From Actinomycetota bacterium (GTDB lineage Bacteria; Actinomycetota; Acidimicrobiia; Acidimicrobiales; Ilumatobacteraceae), in the NCBI GenBank assembly GCA_009704425.1, contig WLEG01000105.1, forward strand, positions 1 to 6,581: 6,581 bases of DNA, given 5' to 3'. The stretch's first letter is position 1. Each line of letters starts with the position of its first letter. Made by a program: the position numbers and the translations under genes. This document shows, piece after piece, positions 5,879-6,581 of the stretch. The notes below the pieces were generated by a model. The model saw nothing but the letters and a program-made list of their open reading frames with translations. It ran no database searches and was not told where the DNA came from.

Positions 5879-6581
5879 AACAAGGCTCGCAACGCGTGTA
5901 GCCCGTCCCACACGTCGGTGAAGCGGGTGGTCAGGGGACTGAGACCCAGACGGACGATGTCGGGCGGGCGGACGTCGGCGATCACCTTGTGCTCACGCGT
6001 GAGTCGGTCGACCAGATTCGCGGCGTCGGCGTGATGCACCGCGACGTGACAGCCGCGTCGGTGGGCATCGCGTGGGGTGGACGAACGCAGCCCGAGTTCG
6101 TCGACGATGGACAGAGCGAAATCCGTGAGCGCACGACCCTTGGCGGCGATGGCGGGCATTCCGGCGCGGGCCGACAGGGCGATACCCTCCTCGGCGGCCA
6201 CCAGGCTGAGCATGTGTGGCGTGCCCAGCAACACGCGGCGGATGTCGTCGTGCGGTTCGAAGGGGCGTTCCATGGCGAACTGGTCCTTCTGTGCGAACCA
6301 GCCCTGAATGGGCTGGCGCACGCGGGTGTGGAGATCGGCGTGCACGTAGGTCCACGCCGGAGCACCGGGACCACCGTTCAGGAACTTGTAGCTGCAGCCG
6401 ATGGCCAGTTCCACGCCGAGAGCGTGCACGTCGAATTCGACCGCACCGGCGGCATGCGAGAGATCCCACACCACCAGTGCTCCGGCCTCGCGGGCCCGAG
6501 CCGTGAATCCGGCCACGTCGGCCATCTCGGCGGTTCGATAGTCGATCACGCTGCGCACGACGACGGCCACGTCGTTCAGCG
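5875..6581 (-). CDS. kynU: Kynureninase, C-terminal part (5' end beyond window)
   Basis: The gene enters from the right edge. The last 234 residues and the TGA stop (5875-5877) are visible, a little over half of the usual length of about 410-420. Kynureninase is a PLP-dependent fold-type I enzyme that cleaves L-kynurenine to anthranilate and L-alanine (and 3-hydroxykynurenine to 3-hydroxyanthranilate) in tryptophan breakdown. The evidence is strong. DVAVVVRSVIDYRTAEMAD is typical of the family. WDLSHAAGA carries the Asp that pairs with the pyridine nitrogen. GCSYKFLNGGPGAPAW holds the Schiff-base Lys (AAG at nt 6385-6387). LLGTPHMLSLVAAEEG and the C-terminal RLGLSPLTTRFTDVWDGL match the family's phosphate-site and closing motifs. 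It is the first visible gene of the leftward operon and overlaps the YibE/F start by four bases. No other kynurenine-pathway gene (tryptophan dioxygenase, formamidase) is in the window; they could lie just to the right. Confidence 0.95.
   Translation of the reverse strand, partial: LNDVAVVVRSVIDYRTAEMADVAGFTARAREAGALVVWDLSHAAGAVEFDVHALGVELAIGCSYKFLNGGPGAPAWTYVHADLHTRVRQPIQGWFAQKDQFAMERPFEPHDDIRRVLLGTPHMLSLVAAEEGIALSARAGMPAIAAKGRALTDFALSIVDELGLRSSTPRDAHRRGCHVAVHHADAANLVDRLTREHKVIADVRPPDIVRLGLSPLTTRFTDVWDGLHALRALL

Overview
The window is GC-rich, with mostly G or C third codon positions, frequent GTG starts, and tightly packed genes that often overlap by four bases. Together with the gene types, this suggests a high-GC actinobacterium. 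A member of the Acidimicrobiia (Ilumatobacter-like) is my best guess, but this rests on general style only, not on a marker gene. There are no rRNA, tRNA, CRISPR or insertion-sequence signals. It looks like ordinary chromosomal sequence.

Layout. The left third runs rightward. It begins with the 3' part of a gene for a probably exported, threonine-rich, cysteine-containing protein (3-707). A 109-base gap follows, dominated by a long, near-perfect inverted repeat (729-793). Next comes a two-gene unit: a small DoxX-like membrane protein (817-1224) and a large polytopic membrane protein resembling actinobacterial GT-C-like glycosyltransferases (1221-2717). These two are joined by a GTGA start/stop overlap.

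The right two thirds run leftward as one compact operon entering from the right edge: kynureninase (kynU, 3' part, 5875-6581), a YibE/F-family membrane protein (4703-5878), a Nudix hydrolase with CoA-diphosphatase-like features (3987-4706), and a membrane-anchored GGDEF diguanylate cyclase (2714-3931). The first two junctions are four-base GTGA and ATGA overlaps, and the last is a short gap. The rightward and leftward units meet tail to tail, with overlapping stop codons at 2714-2717 and no terminator between them.

How the genes work together. No single pathway explains the leftward operon. It combines tryptophan/kynurenine catabolism, a membrane protein of poorly known role, nucleotide clean-up and cyclic-di-GMP synthesis. 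Translational coupling is the strongest evidence that they are co-expressed. The promoter would lie beyond the right edge. I see no convincing new defence or mobile system. The most unusual items are the 43-base perfect palindrome with its outer arms, the duplicated Cys-Trp-Gly motif in the Thr-rich protein, and the operon content.
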